64,000 nucleotides of DNA from Sweltsa coloradensis (GCA_024449915.1 JAMZAV010001469.1:91143-155142), one strand, 5' to 3'; shown: positions 33,214 through 46,487, numbered from the stretch's first letter. Numbers and translations are program-made. Notes: generated by a model from the letters alone, not told the origin.

Positions 33214-34722
33214 TAATCTTTACATCTGTTCCAAATTAATCATTTTTGCATGACATGTTTGATCACGGAAAGTAGATCATATTGAAAATCCAAAACATGA
33301 ACTTCAACACGTGAAATTCCCATAAAACTATGTACCGTACTTTACCTAGGATTAACAACAATTAATCTTTGCATGCAAGTTTATTGAAACAGTGGCAACT
33401 GGGAAAATTAGTACAAAAGTTTGCTTCTAAATTTCTAGACAGATAGCCTAGAATAAATGGCAAAAGTTTACCAAAATGTAATCAATTGAGAATTTCACTA
33501 GTGTTTTACTCCATATTGAGGATAGTCAATATTGATTAATTAGCCTACTTGAGAAATGTGCATACCTACTGCATCTTATAGATATTATGTAGTTTTTTTA
33601 TTACTATACTAATGTTCACATGAAATATGATGGGATATTAATTGTTTACCCGAAAAAAATAAACTGCAAGCTGAGCGCTTAAACTTGCCTTTGCGCTAGC
33701 ATCAGTGATTCCTCTTGAGAGTCGTCTACTGGCACATTCGTTAAACATGCAAGTAGAGGCCACTTCACGAACGCTTTTTCCAGTTGCGTTGATGGATGAG
33801 CATTTGGGTTGACTTTTTCTGTTCTTTTATTACTGTTTTATGTCATCATTGTTAATGTATTTAGGCTATGCGTTATTTAAAGACAATAGCAAGCGTAAAT
33901 TATGTTTTTATTTATTTAACGTCTATCCTATTCAGTGATAAAAACTGATTTATAAAGGTTCTAATGCCTTCAACAATGCGAGACGACTGACTGCGAGCCT
34001 GCGAGTTAGAAAGAGACCGAGAACCAACCTACATGCGCCTCGTCGTGCAGGGCGGCGAGGTCATATTGATCTCTCGTTGCCTTAAAAGTACAATTTTTAT
34101 GAGCAACGTTCATTAGATTACTACGCAAAATAAGTTTCATAGAGATCAGAGTAGCCACTTGCCCCGTCTAGAGCCAAAAACCATGGAAAAATCATACTAG
34201 AAGAATAATTGTAAAAAATAGTAAAAGAACAATATTTGTGAGAAATATTTCTTCGTTTGTATCCAAAAACGTAGCGGCTCTAAGTTAAGGTCCCCTTAAA
34301 ATTTCAGAGCGTTCACACACCCTTTTTTAGGCATTTTCTGTTTGCTCGGCTGAATGACATCACAGTTGCTAGAAATTTGAACATATCTCAAGAAAGTGGA
34401 AGTAAAGGTTTCTATAGTAACACATTCCTAAAATTTGTTTTGAAATAATTATAAAAAATAATTAGATTTCACGAATTTCAATTTTGTTAAAAAGTCAAAA
34501 TTGACTATATTCGTGAATTTTTTCTGGCTGATCATGTCAAAATTTTGAAAATCTATGACTGTTGGAACGTCCATGTATGCTTTATTGACAAGTTTGCAAA
34601 ATTGTATATACGTAGGATGCTTTTTGGCGAGCAAACTCGTATTTACTAACTATCAAAGGGTGGTGAACCCTTTCATCATCAATTTAGACCTATGTAATAA
34701 ATAATTAAATAATGGTTTGCAG
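33214..34722 (+). other. Intron, decayed repeat words, no exon
   Basis: Around 33780-34330 there are diverged family-A words (for example GTTGATGGATGAGCATTT at 33788 and AAACGTAGCGGCTCTAAG near 34270), so an old copy probably lies here. Nothing coding was recognised. Confidence 0.45.
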
Positions 34723-34943
34723 GGTTGACAAATCATTAGCAAGCAAAGAAAATAATTCTGCTCACACCAATGAAAAGTCAACAGCAGTTGAAAAAGAGGA
34801 CACACCAACAGACAACACTATATCGAAAGTTATAGCAATAGAAGAAAGCCCCAAAGACTTGTCATCAGATGAAAACTCAACAGACGAAACTACAAAAAGC
34901 GATGCAACGAACAAAGACAAATGTGTGCAGAGTCCCAAAGGAG
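34723..34943 (+). CDS. HMG-box gene exon, Ser/Thr/Asp/Lys-rich tail
   Basis: Acceptor ggtttgcag, donor gtatgg. The first base completes the Arg codon begun by AG at the end of the 21355-21588 exon if the one-base shift there is corrected. It encodes 73 residues of low complexity (SDENSTDETTKSD) and leaves one spare G. This is typical of a disordered acidic C-terminal region. The following exon is not certain. Confidence 0.7.
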
Positions 34944-36319
34944 GTATGGCCGTTCAATAGAATAAAAATCCTATTATTAATTATGTAGTTCCACTGTATA
35001 GCTTAATACAGTGGTTTAGACTATTTTGGGCACTGCAAAAGAGGTGGTTTCTACTTTTTAGTATATAGTGGCTATGTATACTACTATACCATTATTGTTA
35101 CAGTAATCTGTGTGGCACTACTTAGAAGTCTTATTTTGAGATGGCAATGCATTTTCACCAAAGTCCAATTACTGTTGCTAAGCAAACACATCAGATTGTT
35201 GTGATTCTTTTAGCTACATGACATATTTTCAGACCATTGTTAGGCCCTATATTGAACAAAGGCATACAAGAAAGTAGGCCTATAAACTCCCAAAGAGCAC
35301 GTCAGTCTATTATATTGAAGCCAAAAAAAGACTTAAGTTAGGCCTCGTGTAATGGTGTGAAATTAAGTACAGAACACAACCAAGGTTACCAAACAGTTTG
35401 ACAAAACATTTTGGCCACAGGTCAAACTAGTACAAACATGAAAGTTTGGAAGTTCAACTTTTGTTTCCAACCATAGTTTCATTTCCCAGTACATAGCATT
35501 TATGATAACCTAGTTGCAAAAAGGAATGTGCATTACTAATTTTTTATCAACATTGTAGTATCTTTAAATAGGATAGCTATTCTATATTATGATTATGATT
35601 GATTTTTATATTTTGTAGTGTAAGTGGGGCTACTAATAATTATACAAGACGAGTTACGTTACTGTATTTATGCGAGTAGGCCTCGGGTATATTTAAAAAT
35701 AACAAGTTCAAAAAGTGGGGTCAGGCCATTACGTGAAGCCATTAATAGTAGGCCTATCTCTATATTCTACTCTTTTAAAATTGAGTGGTCAAATAAGGGT
35801 GCAGCCATTGCTCGAGTAAATACGGTATGTCTGGTTTTGGTACCTCAACATTTAAAATTCACTTGCTTAGTGTGCTTCTCAGGATAGTGGACAATTGCCC
35901 TTTCGTCAGTTTCTTGGGGGCAAATTTATATTGAAAAAAAAAGAAACAATTCCGTACTTGTGTCTTAACTTGTAGTCTATCTGTTTGTTTTACCTTTGAT
36001 ATTAGTTGACTTATTATTTTTATTATTATAAGTTACTATTGCAGTTTTTATTATGCCTTCTCCTTCACAATCATGCCATTTAAGTAAATATGTTTTTGAT
36101 ATGATTTTTTTAGTTATGTCACAAGACTATTTGTCACTTCAATGAAATAGTAGGTAGGTAGGTAGTCTACTTGTGTAGTACTCAAACAAGCTGGTATTTT
36201 TGCTGTAAAGCCTATACACATAAATATATGATCCCAAATCCTTTTGAGTTTTGACTATTGCATTGAGTTAGAGCAGAATTTGAATTTTTAGATCTCTAGC
36301 TTACTTACCGATATTTTTA
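34944..36319 (+). other. Intron/intergenic, no exon recognised
   Basis: AT-rich, with a tandem GTAGGTAGGTAGGTA at about 36150. No credible ORF. Confidence 0.5.
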
Positions 36320-37110
36320 GATGATTTATGATGAATGGTCGCGCTAGCTGTTACTGATTTATGATTTTTTTGTACTGACATACTTCCTACATAATGCAAA
36401 AGGGAATACAGCCTCATTGTCATAAATAGTAAATAGTAATGTACATAATGCCATGCCATATGCCAGACCATCATGCATGCAATACAATACTTAACTCTAT
36501 ATTTTTTCCAAACATGTGAACTTTTCCAAAAGCAAAGTAGGCCTAGGCCTAAGTATAAATCTGCCCATAAGCATTTATTTTACTATTTATAAACAATCAG
36601 TAGTTAGTAGGCCTACTTAATTAGTAATGACTAATGATATTCTTCTGATGTTTTGTTTCAAGTTGTAGGTAGGCCTTATGTAATGTATGCTGACTGCATT
36701 ATCACCTGATATTGTACGATAATTATGATTAATGTGTGCGCTAGCTGTGACTGTGATAGCATATTTTGTTTAACTGACATATTCACATTATGCAAAGGTA
36801 CTAGCACATCAATTTCATAAATAGTAAATACGTAATGTACAATGCCTGACCATATGACAGACCCATTCATCATGCAAATACAAAACGATTAACTCTACAT
36901 TTTTTTTTCAAACAATGAACTTTTCACACAAAGCAAATGTAGGCCTAGGCCTAGTATAAATCGGGCCATAGCATTATTTACATAGCTAATATAATCACAG
37001 TCTGAAGTTTAGTAGCCACTAATGTAATGTACTAATGATTCTTCTGATTCAGTTTTTTTCAAAGTTGTAGGTAGCACTTATTTGATGCATTGCGGAACCT
37101 GATTATCACT
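36320..37110. repeat. About 395-bp tandem duplication, two copies
   Basis: Unit one (about 36320-36710) and unit two (about 36715-37110) share in order: CGCTAGCTGT, TCATAAATAGTAAATA, CAAAGCAAATGTAGGCCTAG (unit two form), ATAAATC...GCCATA and TTCTTCTGAT. Copies differ by many small changes, so the duplication is old. Confidence 0.8.
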
Positions 37111-38830
37111 CTGGAGTATTGCACATTTACTCGGAATACTTCCACTGCCTTAATGTGAAATGGCGCCAGAGGTAGCTGTGGACAGTGTGAGCACGAAGCA
37201 ATAGTTCCTGTCTGTTTTCAAACTGCAAACAAATTCACATCAGTGCACATTTAGCTACTGTAGCACATACAATTTTTATAATTACATACATAGTTATTAG
37301 TTATTACAAATACTGTAGTTCACATAGCATTTAATCATTTTGCATTGAAATCCAAAAATAAACACGACACCCAAAAAATCTTTAGTTCCCAGTTTATTTT
37401 GAGTTTCGAGCTTTGAACCAGGAAAAAGCCAACATTTTTTTAATGAGAAAATAATGCCATCTTAATTATTCTTAAATTTCAATGCTTATCTTGACTTTTG
37501 ACGCGTATAATCAATTACTACCATTTATCAGTACAACTAGGCCTATTAGAACTAGCCCACCCGAATAACTCCAGGGCATACGCAGTATAATATAGGCCTA
37601 TATTATTACCTACCTACAATCTACAACACATTCAATTGTTTTATGCAGTGTGCCTCTGCTGTTGCTTTTCAACATTGTGAACGCCTAGCTTTCTGTTGAT
37701 CATATGCATCGTTCATAGTAAAATCTAGTAGCCTAATTACTATCCTGTTTGTTATTGATAAAATACTTCAACAAAAAATGTGTTGCCATTGTCCCAATTG
37801 CTTTACTTTATCATTGCATTGAAAATGAAATGAATGAATTGTTTAGTAATGTTCATTGTTTAATTTTTAATTTATGTTAAGTTATTATTCTAAGATTTTT
37901 CTACTTATAGCATATATTATCTATTGAATCTTTTTAGCATAGAGATGCCGTTTGATGATGATGTACTATCGATGGATCAATATCCTATTACTTCCCAAAT
38001 AGATAATCGAATGGCTCGTCCCAAAAATTACAATTTATTTTTCTTTTGCAACTATCTTCCCTTCCATGCGCCATCATAGCTATACTCTTGCTGCAAAAAT
38101 TAAAAATATCTAATATTTTCCCTGACCCATTGATGGTTGAGATCACATCTACACTATGTAGGTAGTCAACTTAAGACTTTCATTTTACAGATTTCTGTGT
38201 CCAATGTCAATGTGCCGCGGTGTGGCAGGGAAAATTTGAGGTTGATATTACAAAATATTCTGTTTGTATTTTCTATTTCAATTTTTAATAAATCTATGGA
38301 TAGTTAAAATATTTGATAATTTTTTAAGGAAAATCAATTTAACATGCCCAATCATTAATCATTATTGATATTGGAATTCAAATTAAATGGCAACTCCAAG
38401 ATAGTGCATACTACAGTATGTATGTATTACGTACTAGCAATGTACTACATGTATTTACTATTTATTTATTGTTGTGAACGTGTTTGGGAGAAAACAAAAC
38501 TTCTCCTTTGTTTGATAAAAGTACTTTAGTTACAAACAATTTTAATATGTTTAAAAAACTTAGTAGATAATTAATTTTTTATGTGTACAACCTGTAAAAA
38601 TCATTGTTACCAGTAACTTGTTATGTGATTTTTTAAGTTTAATATTCATTGTGTAATTTTGTTCATTTTGTATGTACATACTGTCCAGGTACATGTTTAT
38701 AACTACTGTACATGCACAGAACTTTAATTAAAAATAATTAATTAATATTAATTAGTAATACTAATACACCTTAAAGTATACTACACTACATAAGTATACA
38801 GTAGCCAAGAATTATATTTTATATGCACAC
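37111..38830. other. AT-rich unique-looking sequence
   Basis: No exon, RNA gene or repeat that I can support. Confidence 0.5.
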
Positions 38831-39663
38831 TAGGGATGCCAATCAATGAGACAAATAATTATTGATTTTGGTAAATTTTGGTCCAAGCCATAACAACAAT
38901 AGGCTATAAAAGACATCAACAAGACAATAAATCTAAGCGCCCTCCATGCTTGGAGAAGGAACTTTTTAAAAGAACGAGTTCCATTTTCCCGGAACTTTTT
39001 AAGGAACTTGATCCCTTTTAGTGTCGAAGAACTTTTAAGTGATCAAGTTCACATTTTCAAGGAACTTTTTAGAAAGTTCCTTAAAACGTTCTAGTACCAA
39101 TTAAGTAGTCAATTTTGTAATTAGCACCACTTTTCAGTTTTCAGTATTCGTTAGCAAACAACCTAACGGCTACGTATCATAATTCCATATCATACATATC
39201 ATGATTCATGATTCATGATCCTACCTCTCACCGTGCTCTTTGACAGCCGTACGCATGCTTGCAAGTTGCACGTCAAGTCACTCTGCAGTCGCATTAAACA
39301 AACTTCAAAATAAAAGGGAACTTTTTAAAGGAATTTTAGTTCCTTTTTATGACGAACTTGAACTTTTAAGAGGTAAGGATGTAAAAAGGAACTTGAACTT
39401 TATAAAGGATGTAAAAAGGAACTTGAACTTTATAAAAGTTCTTTTTTTAATTGATGAATTGAATCTTTTAAAAGTTCCTTTTCAAAAGGAACTTCCCCAA
39501 GTATGGCGCCCTCTGAGGAGACAAATTGAACTGAACAATATGGTATGTGACTGCAGAATCAGCTACCTAAAATTGTCTTGTAATATCGTCGTGGTACAGA
39601 ATACATACATACTATACGTATTGGTATCAAAAATAACTTGCTGTTTATCAATGGTCATCCCTA
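38831..39663. mobile_element. Probable hAT-type MITE, decayed
   Basis: Left end TAGGGATGCCAATCAATGA and right end (opposite strand) TAGGGATGACCATTGAT are similar. The flanking octamers ATGCACAC and ATATATAC agree at five of eight positions, so the duplication is weak. The interior is full of GGAACTTTTT and AAAGTTCC inverted words. The ORF at 39240-39686 falls in this repeat and is not a gene. Confidence 0.5.
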
Positions 39664-40329
39664 ATATATATACTAATGTGGTCTAATATAAATGCTATGC
39701 ACACATCGAGAGTTAGGTAGGGAAAATCGTATACTAATGTTAAATACATGAATACGTGCTTTGAATAAAATATGTTGTAATTAAATTCAATTCACTGTTC
39801 TGTAGCTACTTGAGTTGCTAAGATTTCTGATACTTGGGAGACCAGATAATATGCCACACAGATGATTTGGTACATTCATGGAGAAATTTGTATATTATTA
39901 TCTTTTATTACTACTATATTAAATACCACACCAAACTAAATTATCATTACTGTTTGTGATTGATAGTTGGGCTACTGTTTGACATTGATAATTCGATTCC
40001 ATATCATCGTCTCAAAAATATAAATAAAACGTCGATTTGAATTTGATATTCAACCTTTTCACCTCGAGTCCAAATTAATTATGCTACAGTTTGGAAAAAA
40101 TCATAGGCTTGTGTCCAGTGTTTTGTGGTAGAAATATTTATTTTAAAACCATGCAATCAAATTTATCTAAGCACCCATTAACAAGTAAAATAATTTATGC
40201 CATGCAAAATACTATTCCCTAAATATCATGTAGACATACTACACGTGAATGAGTAATATCTCAAATTACATTGAATTTGAAGAATTAATTATGAAAGAAA
40301 TTAGATTATCATTCATACTTGACATTTAC
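39664..40329. other. No feature recognised
   Basis: AT-rich intron or intergenic sequence. Confidence 0.5.
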
Positions 40330-40909
40330 ACTAGGAAAACGCTAAAGTCCCGCCGCGTTGTTGGATGAGCGTAATTGGTGAATTGAGCTGCCATGTGTTT
40401 TGCGGATTTTCTGTTGTTCTGTGAAAAAATCAGAACTTTGTTGAATTTTTTTTTAAATTAAATCAAATTAATAAAAAAATAACCTTTTTTTTTTAATTAA
40501 TCGTAATTTTAAAAAAGGAAAAAATCGTAATATTGAAATTTTCATAAGAAATAATTATTCGATTACGCACAAATTTTACACGAATATATTAATTCTTAAA
40601 ATTAATGTTCTGTGAAAAAATCATTGTAATCGGATAAAGCATGTAGGTGTTATAAGCAGAAGAAATTAAAAAAATCGTAAAATTGCGATTTTCATGAGAA
40701 AGAATTTTTCGATTGCGCTCAAAAACGTGGCAGTTCTTAGTTCAGAGATTTCAAAGGCCTCCATAAAATTTCATCGCAATCGGAGTATCGGTTTAGCCGG
40801 AATCGTGTTAACAGACAGACAAAAATACAGAAAGAAAGAAAAAAAAAAAAAACATTCCGGATTTTTTTCTCCAGTGTAGTGAAATGGAATCTTCGCTTCG
40901 CTCATCCAA
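40330..40909 (+). repeat. Family-A repeat, copy A5
   Basis: 580 bp. Starts ACTAGGAAAACGCTAAAGTC, passes CGCAATCGGAGTATCGGTTT and GGAATCGTGTTAACAGACAG, then an A-rich run, and ends GCTTCGCTCATCCAA. It belongs with A3 and A6 in a subfamily distinct from A1, A2 and A4. Confidence 0.9.
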
Positions 40910-41052
40910 CTATTACCAGCATATTCACAAAATAATACATGTATTTATTTAGGCATAATTAAGAAAAATATAGAGTACATACTACTATTGTATTAAGCCA
41001 ATGTTTCACTGTCCCAAATATGTGTTCAGTTCGTTTGGCATATGTTTTCCAG

Positions 41053-41090
41053 TCCACATGTTGGCTAAAACTGAAACAGTTTGTAATTGA
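41053..41090 (+). CDS. Candidate terminal exon of the HMG-box gene
   Basis: The acceptor catatgttttccag is good, and the spare G from the 34723 exon gives an open frame of 12 codons ending at TGA 41088-41090 (VHMLAKTETVCN). An AATAAA lies downstream near 42161. A short frame like this arises easily by chance, so this is weak. Confidence 0.2.
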
Positions 41091-42250
41091 GTGCTCTTCC
41101 CTTGGACTGTGTTTTTCTTGTAATGTAGGCCTAAAGATAGGGCTTGTTCTTGGCTACAATAGTTCCAAAGTTCACACTCGCAGCATGGCTGTAAGAACCA
41201 ATACTGTAGATGTAGGTTAAATATACAATTGTTTTAACCTTTACATGAGATGAAAGGTATTTCACTATTTATTAAAACAAACATCATATAAAATTTAAAA
41301 AATATTGTTTTATATTTTTGTTGAGCAAAATAAGTATATAAATTAATGACAATGAAAACAAAAATATATGATGATGTACTTACACCTAGTGCTGCAGTGA
41401 GTGATTACACATCACACCTAACAAGTCCTATAAAGATGCTATGCATCTGTTTTTTATTTTGTACCATATACTGATATTCAAATACTGTTTTGGATTGGGA
41501 AATATTTTAAATTACTGTACAGCTTATCTTATTGCAATGTGTAGATAGTTTTGGTACTAATATGTACACCCGCAGACATATTACAGTAATCAAGGGTCGA
41601 CTAACAATTCTTTCCTTGATAACTCTACTGCACGTACCTTATTGTTTCTAGTCTCAAGCTAATTTAGGCATATCAATTACTTGGCAAAAGCATATAATGC
41701 AACATTATCAAGAACTAAGAAGTCATATTGGACTGCCAAGTTATGTACAGAAGATCTGTTAGGGCAAAGAAAAGAATGAATAGTAGGACCCTTTATTTAG
41801 GTCTGGTAATATAAATATATAAGTAATGTCAGCAGCTGTACATATAAAACTAATATAATATGTATTCTAATTTTTAGCACACAAGAACTTAAAAAATAAA
41901 AATATGTTCCCAACTACACATTGCAAATATCAAAAGTAAGAAAATATTTCTTGTTAACCATTCCATTAGGTGTGAAAGTAAGAAAGATCACAAACTGAAA
42001 AATAATTATTATTTACAGTGCATATACTAGTACTGTACTTAGCATTGTAAAATTTGTTGCTGTAAACACCACAAGTAGATCTCCATGCTTTTGTGTGATT
42101 TTTATACATAGGTAAGCAACTGCATTAGGCTACATTGTTTGGTGTTTTTATTGTGCCATAATAAAGTTTGAGTGAACTTTAAACATTGATATTTCATTTT
42201 TAACTACATAATTGGATTGAAAGTGTGAATGTTAGTCTTTGTGTGGTTTG
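41091..42250. other. No gene recognised
   Basis: AT-rich. Contains an AATAAA at about 42161. A 3' UTR is possible but unproven. Confidence 0.35.
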
Positions 42251-42440
42251 TTGGTCTTGTGTTTAGGTTAGCATCTCTGCTTCCAACGCAGAAGGTCCAG
42301 GGTTCGATTCCTGCTATAGGCAGAAGTTTTTAAGCTTCTGATTTAGACTATGTCCATCAGTTCTTGTCTAAGGAATTATTAAACGGTGACTTAAGAGCCG
42401 TCCTAGCAACGAGGACATAATAAATTCAAAGTTGTTCTGA
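42251..42440 (+). repeat. tRNA-derived SINE
   Basis: The head resembles a tRNA with anticodon loop TTCCAAC (CCA) between CTGC/GCAG stems and a perfect B box GGTTCGATTCC at 42301-42311. The A-box side is poor. A roughly 120-bp body unlike any tRNA follows. I do not call a functional tRNA. Confidence 0.6.
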
Positions 42441-42685
42441 ATCGGCCTTGTTGATTCTGGCGTTGATCTGTGGGTGTTCGCACTGCCCATGCAACTGATT
42501 GCTTTAATTCCCATTAAAAATATTGATCTTTGGGTTATCGCTCACTCCTCTATTGTGTCGGGGCTTACAGGGGTGGCTTGGTCGCTTCGGTTTAATGTCC
42601 CACACTGGAAATCAGTATTGCAACTGAGTGGGTGGACTAAATACAAATTGATTTATTTAATGCTATCCATCCATATAAAGTTAAA

Positions 42686-43393
42686 ACTAGGAAACGCTCA
42701 GTTGGACGCGTTGATAAGCAAGCACGTGCCATAGCTAGACCTACATTGCACATTTTTTTAAATTTTAAAATTGGCGACGTTTGCTGTCCACGGGGCCATG
42801 TTTCCAATATTATTTATTATTGGCAAGGTATTTGGGTAAACCCGTGGGTAAACCTTTACTTTGTGGATAAAATCCACCGCCATCTAGAGGACCTTGACAT
42901 CATTTCTTTAGGAAAACTATTTTAACTCTTTGGTAACGAATAATACACTGCTTCCTCGATAGTATTTTGATTACTTCTAGGTGGCAGTGCATAGTGGCCA
43001 GCAACCTCATGCGACTTTTCTTTGCCATGGTAACGTTACTTTTGTTAAAATGTAATTCCCATCTACACTACTTATCGGATCAAAATAAAATTAACATATA
43101 AATTCGTGACCAGACGGACATCCTAAATGATTTGGCCACTTCAGATTTTGTCGCCGTTTAGTTTTTAAAAAAAAACTTTCGATTAACTTTAATGTAACTT
43201 TGTAACTTTTTGAACGATTTTGCCACAAAACTAATGGCATTCAATCGAGATCGAAGCTTGCAGATGGTCCAAATTTCAACTCGATCCGAGCCTCCGTTCG
43301 AACTTTATGGCGAGACATACAAACAAACAAAACAAAACCAGTGATTATTTTTTCCAGCAGAGTCAAATGGAAACGCTCGCTTCGCTTGCTTAA
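42686..43393 (+). repeat. Family-B repeat, copy B1
   Basis: Starts ACTAGGAAACGCTCAGTTGG and ends CGCTCGCTTCGCTTGCTTAA. Contains CCACCGCCATCTAGAGGACC, GATCCGATAAGTAGTG (opposite strand) and CTCGATCCGAGCCTCCGTTC. The TTAA at 43189 is the empty counterpart of the piggyBac target. Confidence 0.9.
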
Positions 43394-43396
43394 TAA

Positions 43397-44098
43397 ACTA
43401 GGAAACGCTCAGTTGGACGCGTTGATAAGCGAGCACGTGCTATAGCTAGACCCACATTGCACATTTTTTTAAATTTTAAAATTTGCGACGTTCGCTGTCC
43501 ACAGGGCCATGTTTCCAATATTATTTATTATTGCCAAGGTATTTGGGTAAACCCGTGTGTAAACCTTTACTTTGTGAACAAAATCCACCGCCATCTAGAG
43601 GACCTTGACTCCTTGGGAAAACTATTTGTTGACAAATAATAGACTGCTTCCTCGAAAGTATTTTGATTACTTCTAGGTGGCAGTGCATTAGAAACTTCGC
43701 GCGTCTTTTTCGTTGCCATGGCAACGTTACTTTTGTTATAATGTAATTTCCATCTACACTACTTATCGGATCAAAATAAAATTAACATATTCGTGACCGG
43801 ACGGACATTCTAAATGATTTGGCTATCTCAGATTTTGTCCCCGTTAAGTTTTAGAAAAAAAACTTTTGATTAACTTTAATGTAACTTTTTAACTTTTTGA
43901 ACGATTTTGCCACAAAACTAATGGCATTCAATCGAGAACGAAGCTTGCGGATGGTCAAAATTTCAACTCGATCCGAGCCTCCGTTCGAACGTTATGGCGA
44001 GACATACAAACAAACAAAAAAAAAAAAAAAAAAAAAAACAAAACCAGTGACTATTTTTTCCGGCAGAGTCAAATGGAAACGCTCGCTTCGCTCGCTTA
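43397..44098 (+). repeat. Family-B repeat, copy B2
   Basis: Head-to-tail with B1 after a 3-bp gap. Same ends and modules, with an A-run at about 44018-44039. Empty piggyBac target at 43876-43879. Confidence 0.92.
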
Positions 44099-44444
44099 AT
44101 AATAAATATATACTAGTACTATATTGAAGTAGCTTCTTCCTGTTAGTGTTAACCAACGAAGTGTATAATAGTATCCTTGGTGTTAACCTTAAATAATGGA
44201 TTTTTTGCTTAATATTAAGGAATGAATATGATATATTATACTATTATGAATTGTAAACTACTATGCCTACATAACATACTTTGTAAAATTGCTTTTAAGA
44301 AACAGCATAAGCCCATTTTGGTCAATAAAGATTACTGTATGCATTAGGGTTGGGATTCGATTATAAATTCGTAATCAATGTCAAACCAATAATTTTGACA
44401 TCATAGCGAAAAAAAAATTGACATCAAAAATAATTTTCAACATA

Positions 44445-45107
44445 ACTAGGAAACGCTCAGTTGGACGCGTTGATAAGCGAGCACCGTGCTAAAGCTAGAC
44501 CCCATTGCACATAAAATTTATGGCGTTTGCGTTTCCAATGTTATTTATTATTGCCAAGGTATTTGGGTAAACCGTTGTGTAAAAATCTTTACTTTGTGGA
44601 TAAATCCACCGCCATCTAGAGGACCTTGACTTTTGGGAAAAACTATTTAAACTCTTTGGTGACAAATAATAGACTGCTTTCTCGAAAGTATTTTGATTAC
44701 TTCTAGGTGGCAGTGTATAGATAGAAACTTCGCGCGTCTTTTCGTTGCCATGGCAACGTTACTTTTGTTATAATGTAATTCCCATCTACACTACTTATCG
44801 GATCAAAATAAAATTAACATATAAATTCGTGACCAGACGGACATCCTAAATGATTTGGCCACTTCAGATTTTGTCGCCGTTTAGTTTAAAAAAAAACTTT
44901 TGATTAACTTTAATGTAACTTTGTAACTTTTTGAACGATTTTGCCACAAAACTAATGGCATTCAATCGAGATCGAAGCTTGCAGATGGTCCAAATTTCAA
45001 CTCGATCCGAGCCTCCGTTCGAACGTTATGGCGAGACATACAAACAAAAAACCAGTGACTATTTTTTCCAGCAGAGTCAAATGGAAACGCTCGCTTCGCT
45101 TGCTTAA
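44445..45107 (+). repeat. Family-B repeat, copy B3
   Basis: Starts ACTAGGAAACGCTCAGTTGG, ends CGCTCGCTTCGCTTGCTTAA. Empty piggyBac target at 44910-44913. Confidence 0.92.
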
Positions 45108-45352
45108 TAAATAATAAATATTATATAGTACTATATTGAAGTAGCTTCTTCCTGTTAGTGTTAACCAACGAAGTGTATAATAGTATCCTTGGTGTTAACC
45201 TTAAATAATGGATTTTTTGCTTAATATTAAGGAATGAATATGATATATTATACTATTATGAATTGTAAACTACTTAAAATTGCTAAAATTGCAAAATTAA
45301 AAAATTGCTTTTAAGAAACAGCATAAGCCCATTTTGGTCAATAAAGATTACT

Positions 45353-45698
45353 GTATGCATTAGGGTTGGGATTCGATTATAAATTCGTTATCAATGTCAA
45401 ACCAATAATTTCGACATCATAGCGAAAAAAAATTGACATCAAAATTAATTTTCAACATAAAAAATGGAGAATTTTATTTTTTTGTTTTTTCCCTTTTTTA
45501 ATGTAAAAATACTAAATACTAGGTATGTAGGCCTAAGTAAAATGCAAAAAGTAAAATATATGGTTTATACATAGTTCCAAAATCGATTTTCCTTAATTTT
45601 TTTTTTTGAAGATGCCAAATCGATGTCGAATCAAAAGCCAATTTTGCTTCGACATCGATGTTGAATAATCGATGTCAAGTACCAACCCTAGTATACAT
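45353..45698. mobile_element. hAT-type MITE, 330 bp (45361-45690)
   Basis: Ends TAGGGTTGG and CCAACCCTA, with octamers GTATGCAT (45353-45360) and GTATACAT (45691-45698) differing at one base. Many TCGATGTC words occur inside. A truncated copy of its left end lies at 44345-44444. Confidence 0.85.
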
Positions 45699-46487
45699 GT
45701 CCTACTAGGTAGACCTACAGACAGTACTACCTATCAAAGATTAGCCTGGGAGGATGTGCAATCACAAAATCAAAAATCACAGATGACAACTACCTACTAA
45801 TTCTATTCCATAAGCTTAGGGCATACCGATGTTTTATCTCTTCATACCAATACGTACTAGTTAAAAATAATGACAAAAGGCAGAATCAGACAGACCGTAC
45901 ATAACCAGTTTTTGGTCACTTTTAGTTTTTAGTGTAACCACTTGATTTATACGAGCAGCCTATTACCATTAGTGAACTACTCTTCTCACCAGGTAGCTTC
46001 CAAAGGCTCGTTGTGTTGCCAGCATCATGCGTAATTTATTATAAAAATTTATTATAGTGACAACAATAGGGGTACACTCACATATCTTTCTAATTTTGTC
46101 CTGGTAAGGAATTTTATTATTTTTCAAATTCATTGCTAAAAATTTGTAGTGCACATTTAGCTAATATTTGCATTTTTTTTACACTTTGCTATTGGCTATG
46201 AATACTAATCTAGGTAGCTTAAATAAACTAATCATCTGTTTATGTTTCATGATTATTGCAGAGCATTGAGAAATGAGCGGCTTGCCAGCAGCTAACACCT
46301 TTGTCTTGCTGTCGAGAAGAAATTGATAACATTCTATAAAACATCTTATTTCTGAGAAAGCTGAAACTAGTCTCAATTTTCCATCCCTACTCCATATTGA
46401 TCAGGTTTACTCAGTATTTTGGAGAAAATATTTTAGACAAATCATTATAGTGACCTACAGAGTTTACAACTTATAAAATGTAACCGT
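45699..46487 (-). other. Region downstream of AGA
   Basis: Holds the presumptive AGA 3' UTR. No further gene recognised. Confidence 0.4.

Larger units (their letters stand above)
43397..45461 (+). repeat. About 1-kb tandem segmental duplication (B2+flank, B3+flank)
   Basis: After B2 the flank from about 44105 to 44444 recurs after B3 at about 45115-45461, for example GTGTTAACCAACGAAGTGTA and ATTAAGGAATGAATATGATA. The unit spans family B plus the left part of a hAT MITE. The first unit's MITE is cut off by the junction at 44444/44445. Confidence 0.88.

Noticed and set aside
39240..39686. 148-aa ORF
   Set aside because: Falls in the GGAACTTTTT-rich decayed hAT-like MITE and contains an internal repeat from DNA duplication.
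42251..42322. tRNA-Trp-like sequence
   Set aside because: Good B box and anticodon loop, but poor D arm and acceptor stem, and a SINE body follows.
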